Source of the DNA: CABMKH01 sp040797625
GTDB taxonomy: Bacteria > Bacillota > Clostridia > Tissierellales > Tissierellaceae
DNA length: 64,000 nucleotides
Reading direction: 5' to 3'
Assembly: GCA_052067355.1 (NCBI GenBank)
Contig: JBQHQH010000001.1
Coordinates: 316,565-380,564, forward strand
A model generated the notes under the pieces. That model was not told where the DNA came from and did no database searches. It saw only the letters and a program-made list of their open reading frames with translations. The position numbers were made by a program, and so were the translations under genes. Shown in pieces: positions 42,459-51,965 of this stretch. How positions within the stretch are numbered: the first letter of the stretch is position 1; each line of letters starts with the position of its first letter.

Positions 42459-43697
42459 CTATTGATATAGTGGCAGATTCCACAAATCTTTGGGTGTATC
42501 AATTCGATCAATATATAGTAGATTTAATCTACCTTCTACATCCATGAGTAGATATTTTGAGATATCTAATTTTAAGATATTTGTAAAAAAAACATCTTCA
42601 ATAGTCGCCTCTTCATTTAGATACCAATTTCCAAAATTTTCTTCAAATAAATATACGATTCCATCTTCACTTAAAACTACAGCTGTACCTCTTTGAGACT
42701 GAACATCAAACAGATTACCCTTTAAATCTTTTACTTCCAATTTTATCGTCTTTCTATCTTCATATAGAGAAATTATCTTGAGCTGTCCCTTATTTCCTAT
42801 TACTATAAGGGAATTTCTACTACCATCGCCATCCTCTAGACATCTAATTCCCCTTATTTCATCATTTAAAAAATCAATTTTTTCTATAATAGTAAATTGT
42901 CTATTCTCATATTTAATAAAATATAATTCCCCAGTCTTTGTCCCAACTACAAAATAATCATCACTTATCTTTTCCAATGTAGTCCAATTTGGAATAGTGC
43001 AGTCTATGGCTTCATGAAAGACTAAATGACGTTCATCTTTTGCTTTTATTATTTCAAATAGATTTAACTTTTCCTCTCCATTTTCTACTACAAATAAACC
43101 ATCATCAATTGCTAAACATCTTCCAAATCCGCTAAACTCACCATCTATTTCAATGTTTTTAATCTTAATCTTCCCGTTAACATCAGGTATCTTTTCAAAG
43201 TTATCACTTGAAATTAAATAGCATCCACCTCTGACTCCAAAAAGCAAAATCTCTTTATCATTCAATTTATATATAAAGGAAATCATCTCTTTTATCTCTT
43301 TAATGGGTGGACTCCACTCTTCCTCAACTTGAACCTCATTAGAAAAGTCATCTACAACATCTATATAGAAAAATTGAACTTCTCTATCTACACTACTTGT
43401 AATAAAGAGATTTTCGTTAATCCTTAATGTACTTTGTAAAAAACTGTCAAATTCAAAAGCTCCCAATTGTCTTATGGAGTTTATTTCCATGGAGGTCTTC
43501 GCAATATCATTTGCATAAACTCGATAATATGGAATTAAATCAAGTAATAACTTTTTCTCTATTTGTAAAAGTCTATCTAATTCTTCTTCAAAATCCTCAT
43601 CTAAAATGCCATTCACTAGACATTCATTCAACTTTTTTCTCAGCTCTTTAACTTGACTCTTAAAATGTTCTCTGTCTACTGATAAATCTATCTTCAT
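42459..43697 (-). CDS. Beta-propeller-like protein of the AAA+/VWA unit
   Basis: This 412-residue protein has a coiled-coil N-terminus (about 10-60, DREHFKSQVKELRKKLNECL) followed by a series of blade-like beta repeats. Examples are ILLFGVRGGCYLISS, YFVVGTKTGELYFIKY, SLIVIGNKGQLKIISL, TAVVLSEDGIVYLFEE and YLLMDVEGRLNLLYID. I count six or seven such repeats, consistent with a WD40-like or related propeller. No catalytic motif is seen. It lies between AAA+ and VWA genes with overlapping or near-contiguous junctions, so it is a probable adaptor or sensor of the complex. Confidence 0.75.
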   Translation of the reverse strand: MKIDLSVDREHFKSQVKELRKKLNECLVNGILDEDFEEELDRLLQIEKKLLLDLIPYYRVYANDIAKTSMEINSIRQLGAFEFDSFLQSTLRINENLFITSSVDREVQFFYIDVVDDFSNEVQVEEEWSPPIKEIKEMISFIYKLNDKEILLFGVRGGCYLISSDNFEKIPDVNGKIKIKNIEIDGEFSGFGRCLAIDDGLFVVENGEEKLNLFEIIKAKDERHLVFHEAIDCTIPNWTTLEKISDDYFVVGTKTGELYFIKYENRQFTIIEKIDFLNDEIRGIRCLEDGDGSRNSLIVIGNKGQLKIISLYEDRKTIKLEVKDLKGNLFDVQSQRGTAVVLSEDGIVYLFEENFGNWYLNEEATIEDVFFTNILKLDISKYLLMDVEGRLNLLYIDRIDTPKDLWNLPLYQ

Positions 43698-45805
43698 TTT
43701 TCTCCTCCATTGTCTTCTAAGTAGTCAATTAAATCTTTTGAATGCTCTAGATGGGATATATGTTCATCTAATTCTTGATACTTCTTTATATCAATTCTCG
43801 TTGAATCATCCATATCACATTTAAAGTCTTCTACTAACTCTTTTGGCAAATTTTTTCTCAAATTTCCCTTCCCAAATATCAAATGAACTACATCTAAATA
43901 GCTTAAAGTCTCTATTGATGGGCGAATATAGTGATATGGACGAGTACGAATTTCATCATATGTTGTAGTTGCTTCTCCTATTCCCTTTGTTTCAACCTTC
44001 CAGCCTTCTCCTATAGGAAAAAATCCAAACCGTACTGCCTGTGAAAGAATATAGTTTTGGTCATCGGGATAGGCGATTGAACTAATAAAACCATCCCATA
44101 GAGCTTTGCTTAAGTCTTTTTCTTCTCCTTGATTCCAATTATCTAAGACATGTAAAATATTACGAATTGATAATACAGACTCCCTCAACTCTAATTCATC
44201 TATTCCAGAGTCCCCTTGGACTTCATTATCTCTCCATTTTCCCATAAAGACATTTTGAGTAACCTTGCATAGCTGAGAAAATCTAAACAATTCTTCCAAT
44301 GTTCTTCTAGGATCAGGTAGATGAAGATTCCCATCTTTGTCAGCTAGTCGTGCTATTATTATTCTGAAAAGTTGATTTTCCTCTGGAGATTCCTGTTCTT
44401 CTAAGGATCCAACTATCTTTTGAGGTACATAATTATACTCAATCGTTACAAATCGTGATTTAAACGCTGGATTTAATTCATTTGTTCCTTCATAATTTAC
44501 CATTTGAGTTGACAGATTTCCTGTACCAATAAATCCAAATCCTGGTTTAATCAAAACAGGTCCAACTCCTGTAATATATGCTGTGCTTCCTGCATGACGC
44601 TGCAATATATCATTTAAGGCAATTAGATTTTGCATGGCAATTGTATTTAACTCGTCTACGATTACAGGTCTACCTTCTCTTACTGCAATTAAAACCTCTC
44701 TTTCTATTTTTTGAATTTCAGTACCAAAAGCACTATTGCTCGCTACTAATAGATCAGAAAAGCTCTTCCATATTTGAATCTTAAGCTGCAACTGCTCTTC
44801 ATCTGTCATCTCCTCTAATTTCTCTTTGTGCTCATCCATCCAGCTATAAAAATCTCCTATGATCATATTCAGATAATCTGAATATGATCCATTTGAAAAA
44901 CTATGTTTAAGAGATAAAGTCTTCTCCACAAACATATCTTCATAAGTTAGATTATGTGAACCTGATATAAACAAGGGCTGCAAAGATTCTATTTCCTCTT
45001 TACTCCCATTAGCTAATATATCTTTATAGTAGAGCTTTCTCTCTTCATTAAATTCTCTAAATTTTTGAATAGCATCTCTTTCTGTGGCATCTGAATTTGC
45101 AGAAAACCACTCTTCCATTTTGTCCTCTAATTCTCTCTGTATTTTATTTTGAATAGTAAAATCCAAAGCTGCTTCAGTAGCTAATTGTGTCTTCCCACTT
45201 CCTAGATGCCCTACGATATATACGGGAATCCCTAGATTTAAAGAATCTATTACTTTTTGTTTTGCCTGAACTACATAAGGGACAGTTACTAAACGTTGTT
45301 GATGTTGAGTTTCTATGTCACTTATCAATTGGTGCTTATAATAAAATTCCCATGCCTCTGGAGAACTCTCTAAGAGTTTCTCCAACTCTCGTTCCAATTT
45401 TTCTATACAATCAACTCGATATCTTGTAGCTGAATTACTTCCATAGTGGTCTGAATTGTTAATCTCACTATTGACCCTTCTTTCCCAGCGAAGAAAAAAC
45501 CTCTCATATTCTATTGAATTTTCAATCTCTTGTATATTTTTGCCTTGATTCACCATTTCTTCTTTTATATAGGCTTTATATTTCTCATAATATATATTAT
45601 TCTTCTTAGAATCAGGAAGAATCTTGTCGTCTATTTCCTCATATCTTCGAAAAGTATTAAAAAACAATCCTTGTTCATATATTTTTTTATTATTCTTATA
45701 TTCTAGCGATTTTAAAACTTCTTTGCGTAAATCATCTTCATACCAGCTTTGCATCTCTTCTATAGTAGGAATATCAACTTGTTTATGATTGTTTTGTTCT
45801 TTCAT
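43694..45805 (-). CDS. Dynein-type (MoxR-like) AAA+ ATPase of the AAA+/propeller/VWA unit
   Basis: This 703-residue protein has a helical N-terminal 170 residues with charged coiled-coil character. The AAA_5-type ATPase core follows: Walker A GHLGSGKT (199-206), Walker B VIVDELN (381-387), sensor 1 GTGN (427-430) and arginine finger NPAFKSRF (Arg451). The long insert between Walker A and B (about 215-370) is unusual. The C-terminal 240 residues are all-helical or mixed. This is the motor of a MoxR/VWA-type remodelling pair. ATG with AGGAGG upstream; first gene, overlapping the next by four bases. Confidence 0.88.
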   Translation of the reverse strand: MKEQNNHKQVDIPTIEEMQSWYEDDLRKEVLKSLEYKNNKKIYEQGLFFNTFRRYEEIDDKILPDSKKNNIYYEKYKAYIKEEMVNQGKNIQEIENSIEYERFFLRWERRVNSEINNSDHYGSNSATRYRVDCIEKLERELEKLLESSPEAWEFYYKHQLISDIETQHQQRLVTVPYVVQAKQKVIDSLNLGIPVYIVGHLGSGKTQLATEAALDFTIQNKIQRELEDKMEEWFSANSDATERDAIQKFREFNEERKLYYKDILANGSKEEIESLQPLFISGSHNLTYEDMFVEKTLSLKHSFSNGSYSDYLNMIIGDFYSWMDEHKEKLEEMTDEEQLQLKIQIWKSFSDLLVASNSAFGTEIQKIEREVLIAVREGRPVIVDELNTIAMQNLIALNDILQRHAGSTAYITGVGPVLIKPGFGFIGTGNLSTQMVNYEGTNELNPAFKSRFVTIEYNYVPQKIVGSLEEQESPEENQLFRIIIARLADKDGNLHLPDPRRTLEELFRFSQLCKVTQNVFMGKWRDNEVQGDSGIDELELRESVLSIRNILHVLDNWNQGEEKDLSKALWDGFISSIAYPDDQNYILSQAVRFGFFPIGEGWKVETKGIGEATTTYDEIRTRPYHYIRPSIETLSYLDVVHLIFGKGNLRKNLPKELVEDFKCDMDDSTRIDIKKYQELDEHISHLEHSKDLIDYLEDNGGEK

Positions 45806-45856
45806 AGAAGTTTCCTCCTTTATGTGTGTTCTATTATATTGGCAATATATAAATCA

Positions 45857-45886
45857 AAATCCCGATTTGTTTAAACTCGGGATTTT
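45857..45886 (-). terminator. Terminator of the oleate hydratase gene
   Basis: The stem AAAATCCCGA/TCGGGATTTT continues into T residues on the minus strand. It separates ohyA from the AAA+ unit downstream. Confidence 0.85.
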
Positions 45887-45912
45887 AACTAGATTATCCA
45901 ATGCTGGTATCA

Positions 45913-47706
45913 TTAGATAATTCCATATTCCTTCAATAATTCTTCGATTTCTGTTCCTGCTATTTTCTTTAAGATTCTACGCTTAATCAATGGTGGTAAA
46001 TTGATTTCTAGCTTTTCTCCATCTAATAAACTTGTACCTGCATTTAATAGATAGCGAATATCATATCTGGAATTATATACTTCAGGAACTCCTTTTTCAA
46101 CTCCAGTCAATACATATACTGCTTCCATTGCTGTACGTCCTGAATACTCAATAGTAAATACAGTATCACGCCCTGGGTCATCTAATGTTTCAGCAAACTG
46201 TCCAATAAAGGCAAAATTTACTGCATTCTTTGGTACAACATAAGGGCGATCTCCAAATTCACGAGGCATAAATTGAGATGTGATAAACGGCATCATAACA
46301 GGAATCGCTGTACATGATTCTGCTAATTCTTCAATTTCATCTGTAGGAACACCTATATGATATAGCCATTCTTTTGTTATTTCCTTACCAGTACAATCCC
46401 TTAAAGGCTTTTTAATATAGTCTCCAGGAACATCAGTAAACAATCCATATACCCAGACAACAACATCTTTTTCAGGTTGACCATAGTACTGTTCTTGACG
46501 GTTTATAGTCCAACTCATCAACCATGAAGAGTCAATGGCTGTAACTATACCACCTGTTACAGTGCGTCCACCATATGGAGAACGTTTTGTAATCTTTTCT
46601 ATATATTCAGGAACACGTTCATCATGACAAGTTACTGTACAAGACTCCCAATTAGACTTTTCTGTATCTGTACAAAACTTATCTGGATTTCCAAAGTCAT
46701 CTGATTGAGTCGCTATATTCCTCCATAGCTTCCAACATCCTCCTAGTTCCTTGTTAAATGGAGCAGGTGTATTGTCATCGCCATATCCAGAACCCTCAGT
46801 CATAGAACCATTAGTGATAAATACCAAGTCATTTTCTGTTAAGTCAATGGAAATATCCTTTCCATCTTTATCTACTGCAACTATTTTCTTTGCAACTTTT
46901 TTATCATCTGAAATTGAAAATTCAACATTCTCAACAGTAACTCCATACTGAAATCTAGCACCATGATCTTGTAAATAATTGACCATTGGCTTTACAAATG
47001 AAGTGTATTGATCATGACGTGAAAATTGCAAAGCTGAAAGGTCTGGTAATCCCCCAACATGGTGAATAAAGCGATTCATATACAGTTTCATCTCTAAAGC
47101 ACTATGCCAATTTTCAAAAGCAAACATGGTTCTCCAATATGTCCAAAAATCAGATTTTAAAAGATCCTCAGATAAAACATCTTCAATAGTTTTATTTTGA
47201 AGTCTTTCATCTGATATATTGACAAAAGTAGCTAATTCCTTTGCCAAGTCTTGACCTAAATTAAATTTTCCGTTATCATAACGCTCACCTTGATTTTGAG
47301 TAATACGACAATTACTGAAGTTTGGATCATCATAGTTTGTATAATAAAAGTGATCTAATACAGTCATATTAGGATCTTCTGTAGAAGGCAATGAGCTAAA
47401 TAAGCTCCACAATACTTCAAAATGATGTCCCATTTCCCGACCACCACGTGCCACATAACCTAAGTTTTGAAGCACCTGAGCATCTAAAGAACCACCGGGA
47501 AGGTCTAATTGCTCTAAAAAAGTAATCTTATCTCCTTCCATATGAGCATCACGAATCAAAAAACAACCAGCAGCCAAAGAGGCAATTCCAGTACCAATTA
47601 AATAAGCTTTTTTATCTTCAATTCCCTTAGGCTTTCTTGCATTTACTAGAGAATGATAGGTACCATTTGTAAGCGTAAGCCTATCATCATGTGTCTTTAG
47701 TTTCAT
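45913..47706 (-). CDS. ohyA: Oleate hydratase
   Basis: This 597-residue FAD-dependent enzyme matches the oleate hydratase (67-kDa myosin-cross-reactive antigen) family. It has AYLIGTGIASLAAGCFLIRDAH (FAD-binding), EQLDLPGGSLD, RGGREMGHHFEVLWSLFSSLPS (catalytic Glu region), NGSMTEGSGYGDDNTPAP, and a C-terminal FAIGQFAE/PGRDTVFTIEYSGRTAMEAVY block. It adds water to the 9,10 double bond of oleic acid to give 10-hydroxystearate, a detoxification step. It acts at the inner membrane face. A TetR regulator encoded upstream on the same strand probably controls it. Confidence 0.95.
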   Translation of the reverse strand: MKLKTHDDRLTLTNGTYHSLVNARKPKGIEDKKAYLIGTGIASLAAGCFLIRDAHMEGDKITFLEQLDLPGGSLDAQVLQNLGYVARGGREMGHHFEVLWSLFSSLPSTEDPNMTVLDHFYYTNYDDPNFSNCRITQNQGERYDNGKFNLGQDLAKELATFVNISDERLQNKTIEDVLSEDLLKSDFWTYWRTMFAFENWHSALEMKLYMNRFIHHVGGLPDLSALQFSRHDQYTSFVKPMVNYLQDHGARFQYGVTVENVEFSISDDKKVAKKIVAVDKDGKDISIDLTENDLVFITNGSMTEGSGYGDDNTPAPFNKELGGCWKLWRNIATQSDDFGNPDKFCTDTEKSNWESCTVTCHDERVPEYIEKITKRSPYGGRTVTGGIVTAIDSSWLMSWTINRQEQYYGQPEKDVVVWVYGLFTDVPGDYIKKPLRDCTGKEITKEWLYHIGVPTDEIEELAESCTAIPVMMPFITSQFMPREFGDRPYVVPKNAVNFAFIGQFAETLDDPGRDTVFTIEYSGRTAMEAVYVLTGVEKGVPEVYNSRYDIRYLLNAGTSLLDGEKLEINLPPLIKRRILKKIAGTEIEELLKEYGII

Positions 47707-47887
47707 TTTATCTCCCTCTTTCTTATTTTTTTATAACTTTCTATGTTCTACTATTTTTTTCACAGCTATTCACCATATTAACATGCCCATATAATATGAT
47801 AAATAATCCTGTTTTAACTTCATAAACACTTATCATTTATAAGATTAGTATAAGACCATAATATAGTTTTTATATGGCTTTTTCATT

Positions 47888-47938
47888 AGATAAATAAACT
47901 GCAGTGTTAGAAATTTGAACACTGCAGTTTATTTATCT
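47888..47938. terminator. 21-base perfect hairpin between tetR and ohyA
   Basis: AGATAAATAAACTGCAGTGTT (47888-47908, a 21-base arm) pairs fully with 47918-47938 across a 9-base loop. It follows the TetR stop codon on the minus strand and precedes the promoter region of ohyA. It is the longest perfect stem in the window and likely acts as a terminator. The rest of 47707-47990 is AT-rich with no gene. Confidence 0.7.
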
Positions 47939-47990
47939 AGTTTTTAGGCATTGAGATTAAAATGCCTAAAAAGCATATCTTATTAACTTT

Positions 47991-48563
47991 CTACTCACTA
48001 TCATTTAAATCAGCACTTCGCTTAAGAGATAACTCAATATTTCCATCAAAAAGCTGTCCGATTCGTCTAATAATAATATCTGGTTCTTCTTTCATTCCAG
48101 AAGCAATCCAACGTAATACCATTTCAGTAAGGGCACATTGATAGAAAGAGGCAATCAGCTTTCTATCGTCTGAAGAAGATGAGATACCATCACTTACCTT
48201 TTCAATATACCTGATCATAACATTTCCTGCTACATTATATATATAATTTACCAATTCCTCCCTCTGCATAGAATTATATACATGGTAAATAGCTGTTTTG
48301 TTTTCTAAAGCAAATTTAGCAGCTACAATAAAGCTTTCCTCCCATGACAGGGTATCATTATATTCATCAATAACAGTCTGAAGTTCTGTTTGGAAAATCT
48401 CTGACAAAAGTGCATATATATCTGTGTAATAATAATAAAAGGTATTTCTGTTAATCTCACATGCTGCAGCAATATCCTTAACTGTGATTTTGCTAAGTGG
48501 ACGTTCATTCAGCATCTTTATAAATACCTCTCGAATGATTTTCTTAGTATATTGTTGTGCCAA
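47991..48563 (-). CDS. TetR/AcrR family transcriptional regulator
   Basis: This 190-residue protein has an N-terminal TetR HTH (KIIREVFIKMLNERPLSKITVKDIAAACEINRNTFYYYYTDIYALL). A helical ligand domain of the TetR_C-type follows, with WIASGMKEEPDIIIRRI. It is placed to control ohyA, 285 bases downstream on the same strand, and possibly the divergent acyltransferase gene. The ligand is likely a fatty acid (inference). The start has GGAGGTGGAG upstream. Confidence 0.88.
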   Translation of the reverse strand: MAQQYTKKIIREVFIKMLNERPLSKITVKDIAAACEINRNTFYYYYTDIYALLSEIFQTELQTVIDEYNDTLSWEESFIVAAKFALENKTAIYHVYNSMQREELVNYIYNVAGNVMIRYIEKVSDGISSSSDDRKLIASFYQCALTEMVLRWIASGMKEEPDIIIRRIGQLFDGNIELSLKRSADLNDSE

Positions 48564-48856
48564 ATCTCCACCTCCTCGGCGCTTTATCTGTATCCAAAAT
48601 TATAGCATATGGTAAATTATTTTCAAACAATCCATTCCCATTAGAATTTTTTAGCCTTTTTATAAATAGATGAATCTCTTCATAGTTATAGAAACTTCTT
48701 CTGAATATCAGAAATAAAATAATAATACATTTGTAACTATATTGTAATCTCCATATAACTTATTTGAAACTTTTTCTAACTCCTAAAATAGTAAAATTAA
48801 ATTAGAAATTATATTGATATCAATTTAAATTAAAGAAACATAAGGAGAATTACATA
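48564..48856. other. Intergenic region between tetR and the acyltransferase gene
   Basis: This 293-base AT-rich divergent promoter region shows no further gene. I see no strong palindrome or consensus promoter that I can assign with confidence. Confidence 0.5.
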
Positions 48857-50665
48857 TTGAATACTATACATAATCGCCGTTATATATCAGGATTAGATGG
48901 GCTTCGTGCCTTTGCAATTTTATCTATAGTTTTTTACCACTCTAGTTTTAGTTGGGCTAAAGGAGGTTTCCTAGGAGTTGACATCTTTTTTGTCTTATCT
49001 GGTTATCTAGTAACCTCTAAGATATTATTATCACAAGAAAATTTAAAATTAAAAACACTCTGGAATAATCGTCTCTACAGAATATTACCCTGTACATATT
49101 TGATGATTATGATCACTACCCTATGGGTAATATTCTTTGACAATAGACTTTTAACAAACCTCTTAGGTGATATAGTATCTTCTATTTCATGTACAACTAA
49201 TTGGTGGTTTATTTTTCATAAGCTTTCCTATTTTGATAGTTTTGGTTCACCATCACCTTTGAAGCATCTTTGGTTTTTAGCAGTACAAGAACAATTCTAT
49301 ATTTTATGGTCTCTTATACTTACACTAGTATTAAAAAGCACTAAAAAACCTAAGAAACTTTCAAGTATGATCTTTATTGGAGCCTTGCTTTCAGCAATTT
49401 TAATGGGTATACTCTATAATCCCAATATCGATCCCAGTCGTATATATTATGGTACAGATACCCGTGCTTTTGAATTATTAATAGGAAGCTTTCTAGCGGC
49501 TATTTCAATAAATAGGAAGCCTATTACCAAAGAAGTTTCTAGAAAATATATAAATGAACTAAATCTGTTAAGTATTATTACTTTTTCTATCTTTATCTTT
49601 AGTATTGTATTTATAGATGAATATAATTCTTTTTTATACAGAGGTGGATTATTTCTGTTTAGTCTAAACACAGCTTTGCTTATAGCATGTGTTTGTCATC
49701 CAGATGGAATTTTAGGTTCTATACTTTCATGGAAACCTCTGCGTTGGATTGGTACGAGATCATATGGAATATATCTTTGGCATTATCCTATTATGGTCCT
49801 AAGCACCCCTATTTATGAAATAGGAAATCCATCATACTTACGCGTATTTATTCAACTAATTATTACATGTATTATTGCAGAATTATCATATCGCTTTATA
49901 GAGTTGCCAATACGAAAACTTGGCTTTCGAAAATATTGCAATTACTTAGCTATTAATTTTCTTGAGAGAAGTCCTTTGACAATTACAAAAAAAACGGCCA
50001 CTATAACATCAATTCTAATGATTATGTCTCTTGCTATTGGGATCACTACTGTGGAAAAAATAAAATTAAACTTTGTAAATACGGAAACATATTTACCAGA
50101 TATAAATACAATTCAAACTGCTGAAAATAAACCTTCTAATGAAGAAGATATAAACATATCTACGGAAAATGATGAAGAAACTCCACCAGCAGTAATTGAA
50201 GACTATAAAGAAATATTAGCTATTGGAGATTCTATTATGTTGGATATTACTCCAAACCTTTATAAAAAATATAATAGTATTACAATTGATGGAAAGATTG
50301 GAAGACAAATGTCAGAAGCTATAGATTTAGCCGATAAATATGCTGAATTTAATGATTCTAATAAAGCAGTTATCATTGAACTAGGAACGAATGGCTACTT
50401 TACAGATAAACAGATTGATAATCTTCTAGATTCGTTCTCAAAGTCACATATTTTTTTAGTGAATACCCGTGTACCACGTTCTTGGGAAAACAAAGTCAAT
50501 AAAATATTAGAAGCAAAAGCCGAAGAACGAGAAAATGTAACACTAATTGACTGGTATTCCATGGCTTCTGAACATCCTGAATACTTTGAACAAGATGGTG
50601 TACACTTAAAACCCACAGGAAGTGAAGCTTTAGTAAGTCTTATTAGCGAAAAACTAAAGATATAA
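48857..50665 (+). CDS. OafA/OatA-type membrane O-acyltransferase with SGNH domain
   Basis: This 602-residue protein has an acyltransferase-3 membrane domain with about ten helices. Signatures include YISGLDGLRAFAILSIVFYHSSF, GGFLGVDIFFVLSGYL, RLYRILP and WFLAVQEQFY. A SGNH/GDSL esterase-like domain follows (IGDSIMLD near residue 455, ELGTNGYF, QDGVHLKPTGSE with the Asp-His pair). This is the OatA architecture, which O-acetylates cell-wall peptidoglycan or polysaccharide using cytosolic acetyl-CoA, with the SGNH part outside. The TTG start follows AAGGAGA. OatA-type proteins often confer lysozyme resistance. Confidence 0.92.
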   Translation: MNTIHNRRYISGLDGLRAFAILSIVFYHSSFSWAKGGFLGVDIFFVLSGYLVTSKILLSQENLKLKTLWNNRLYRILPCTYLMIMITTLWVIFFDNRLLTNLLGDIVSSISCTTNWWFIFHKLSYFDSFGSPSPLKHLWFLAVQEQFYILWSLILTLVLKSTKKPKKLSSMIFIGALLSAILMGILYNPNIDPSRIYYGTDTRAFELLIGSFLAAISINRKPITKEVSRKYINELNLLSIITFSIFIFSIVFIDEYNSFLYRGGLFLFSLNTALLIACVCHPDGILGSILSWKPLRWIGTRSYGIYLWHYPIMVLSTPIYEIGNPSYLRVFIQLIITCIIAELSYRFIELPIRKLGFRKYCNYLAINFLERSPLTITKKTATITSILMIMSLAIGITTVEKIKLNFVNTETYLPDINTIQTAENKPSNEEDINISTENDEETPPAVIEDYKEILAIGDSIMLDITPNLYKKYNSITIDGKIGRQMSEAIDLADKYAEFNDSNKAVIIELGTNGYFTDKQIDNLLDSFSKSHIFLVNTRVPRSWENKVNKILEAKAEERENVTLIDWYSMASEHPEYFEQDGVHLKPTGSEALVSLISEKLKI

Positions 50666-50741
50666 TATAAGAATAGAACTCGTGGATATCTGATCATTGA
50701 ATTTTAAAATCCTTTTTCCAATAAAAAAAAGATAAATATAG

Positions 50742-50762
50742 TGGGACAGAATATCTGTCCCA
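50742..50762. terminator. Bidirectional terminator hairpin
   Basis: TGGGACAG-AATAT-CTGTCCCA lies between the acyltransferase and racemase-like genes, with T/A-rich flanks. Confidence 0.75.
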
Positions 50763-50774
50763 TTTACTATAAAT

Positions 50775-51605
50775 CTAAGAAATATATACGATTCCTTCTG
50801 CTACAATTTCCACCAATCCAGCCAAACTAAGTTTAGATACATTTCCCTCTATCCATTCAACTGACACTTCCAACTCACCACCAGGTTGTTTTATAATTCT
50901 ATTAATAGAATTATCCGTTTTATAGGCCAATGCTACTCCTAATGCAGATGTTCCAGATCCACAGCTCTTTTCCCATAATAAGCTATCCGTGCCCTTAACA
51001 TATACCAATGGTGTCATAAACTCTCTTTCATAATCATAATACATAATTCCGAAAGCTTCATATTCAGACTTATCCATTTCTTCTTTAATTAGATTATAGA
51101 GACAATTCCTATCATCTACTAAATCATCGTCAACTATAAAATGACTAATCCCTGGAAAATCCACCCTAATAGTTTTGTATGTAACACTCTTATTGATAAT
51201 ATGAAATTCTTCAATAGATATAGGTTTAGGCATATTACTCTTAGAACTATAGATATTTTGTATATCTGTCTTTCTAACTTCACATTTTAACACTCCTTCA
51301 ATACCAGATACCTCTAATGAAACTATATAATCATCATTGTTCTTTTCTATATTAGACAGTTCATTATGGACCATTAATGCTGCCAGTGATCTAGTAGCAT
51401 TTCCACAAAACTCTCCACCCATCATCTGTAATCTTATACCTCCTTCTTTCGATACTCTTTCTATAAAACCAACTTGCTCGGCGTAGATATTGCTATAGTC
51501 CATTAATTTTCTTGATATAGTCATATATCTAGACCTTGGTACTTGATCTAGTATAAATATAGTCATGTTTTGAGCAGGACTTACCTTTACAAAGTTTAAC
51601 TTCAT
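50775..51605 (-). CDS. DapF-fold epimerase/racemase-like protein
   Basis: About 276 residues with the diaminopimelate-epimerase fold. The two active-site Cys regions are MMGGEFCGNATRS and EKSCGSGTSALG, so both catalytic Cys are kept. The surrounding substrate loops differ from DapF (for example, GEFCGN in place of the usual xGNGxR). Relatives include PhzF-like isomerases and the CntK histidine racemase of staphylopine synthesis. It should racemise or isomerise an amino acid. I start at MKLNFV (51605), with GGGAGAG upstream. It is monocistronic. Confidence 0.82.
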   Translation of the reverse strand: MKLNFVKVSPAQNMTIFILDQVPRSRYMTISRKLMDYSNIYAEQVGFIERVSKEGGIRLQMMGGEFCGNATRSLAALMVHNELSNIEKNNDDYIVSLEVSGIEGVLKCEVRKTDIQNIYSSKSNMPKPISIEEFHIINKSVTYKTIRVDFPGISHFIVDDDLVDDRNCLYNLIKEEMDKSEYEAFGIMYYDYEREFMTPLVYVKGTDSLLWEKSCGSGTSALGVALAYKTDNSINRIIKQPGGELEVSVEWIEGNVSKLSLAGLVEIVAEGIVYIS

Positions 51606-51965
51606 GAATATTCTCTCCCTCATCTAGATATTTTCATACTTAGTCCAAATCCATAAATATTTGATATATTTTAATTTATATTAATAGACTGCTTGCGGTT
51701 ATGCGATATTCAGAAAATATCTGATAATATAGTTACACAAGTTTTATTTACCTCCGCGTTTTGCCTTTTTCTCTTGCTGCCTTAATTCAAATTAAATTTT
51801 CTTTTCCTCTTAAGTAATTCTGATTTAGAATGTTTAAATAATATTAATAAACATATTAAAGAATTGATACTAATTTTTTAATGAGGTAAAGTTTACAAAA
51901 GAGGACATAAAAAGAAAGGTTTAATAAAAATTATTACTGTATTCTTATAGTTAAGGAGTGAAGAA
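51606..51965. other. Intergenic region before the AraC/ABC exporter operon
   Basis: No gene is seen in this 360-base AT-rich stretch. A possible promoter TTGATA (51864-51869)-N17-TAAAGT lies about 75 bases before the AraC gene. A small dyad GATATT/AATATC occurs near 51706. Confidence 0.4.

Noticed and set aside
40522..45805. Reading the AAA+/VWA unit as magnesium or cobalt chelatase
   Set aside because: No large chelatase subunit (CobN/ChlH) or tetrapyrrole gene is near, and the ATPase has a long insert and extra N-terminal region not found in BchI or CobS.
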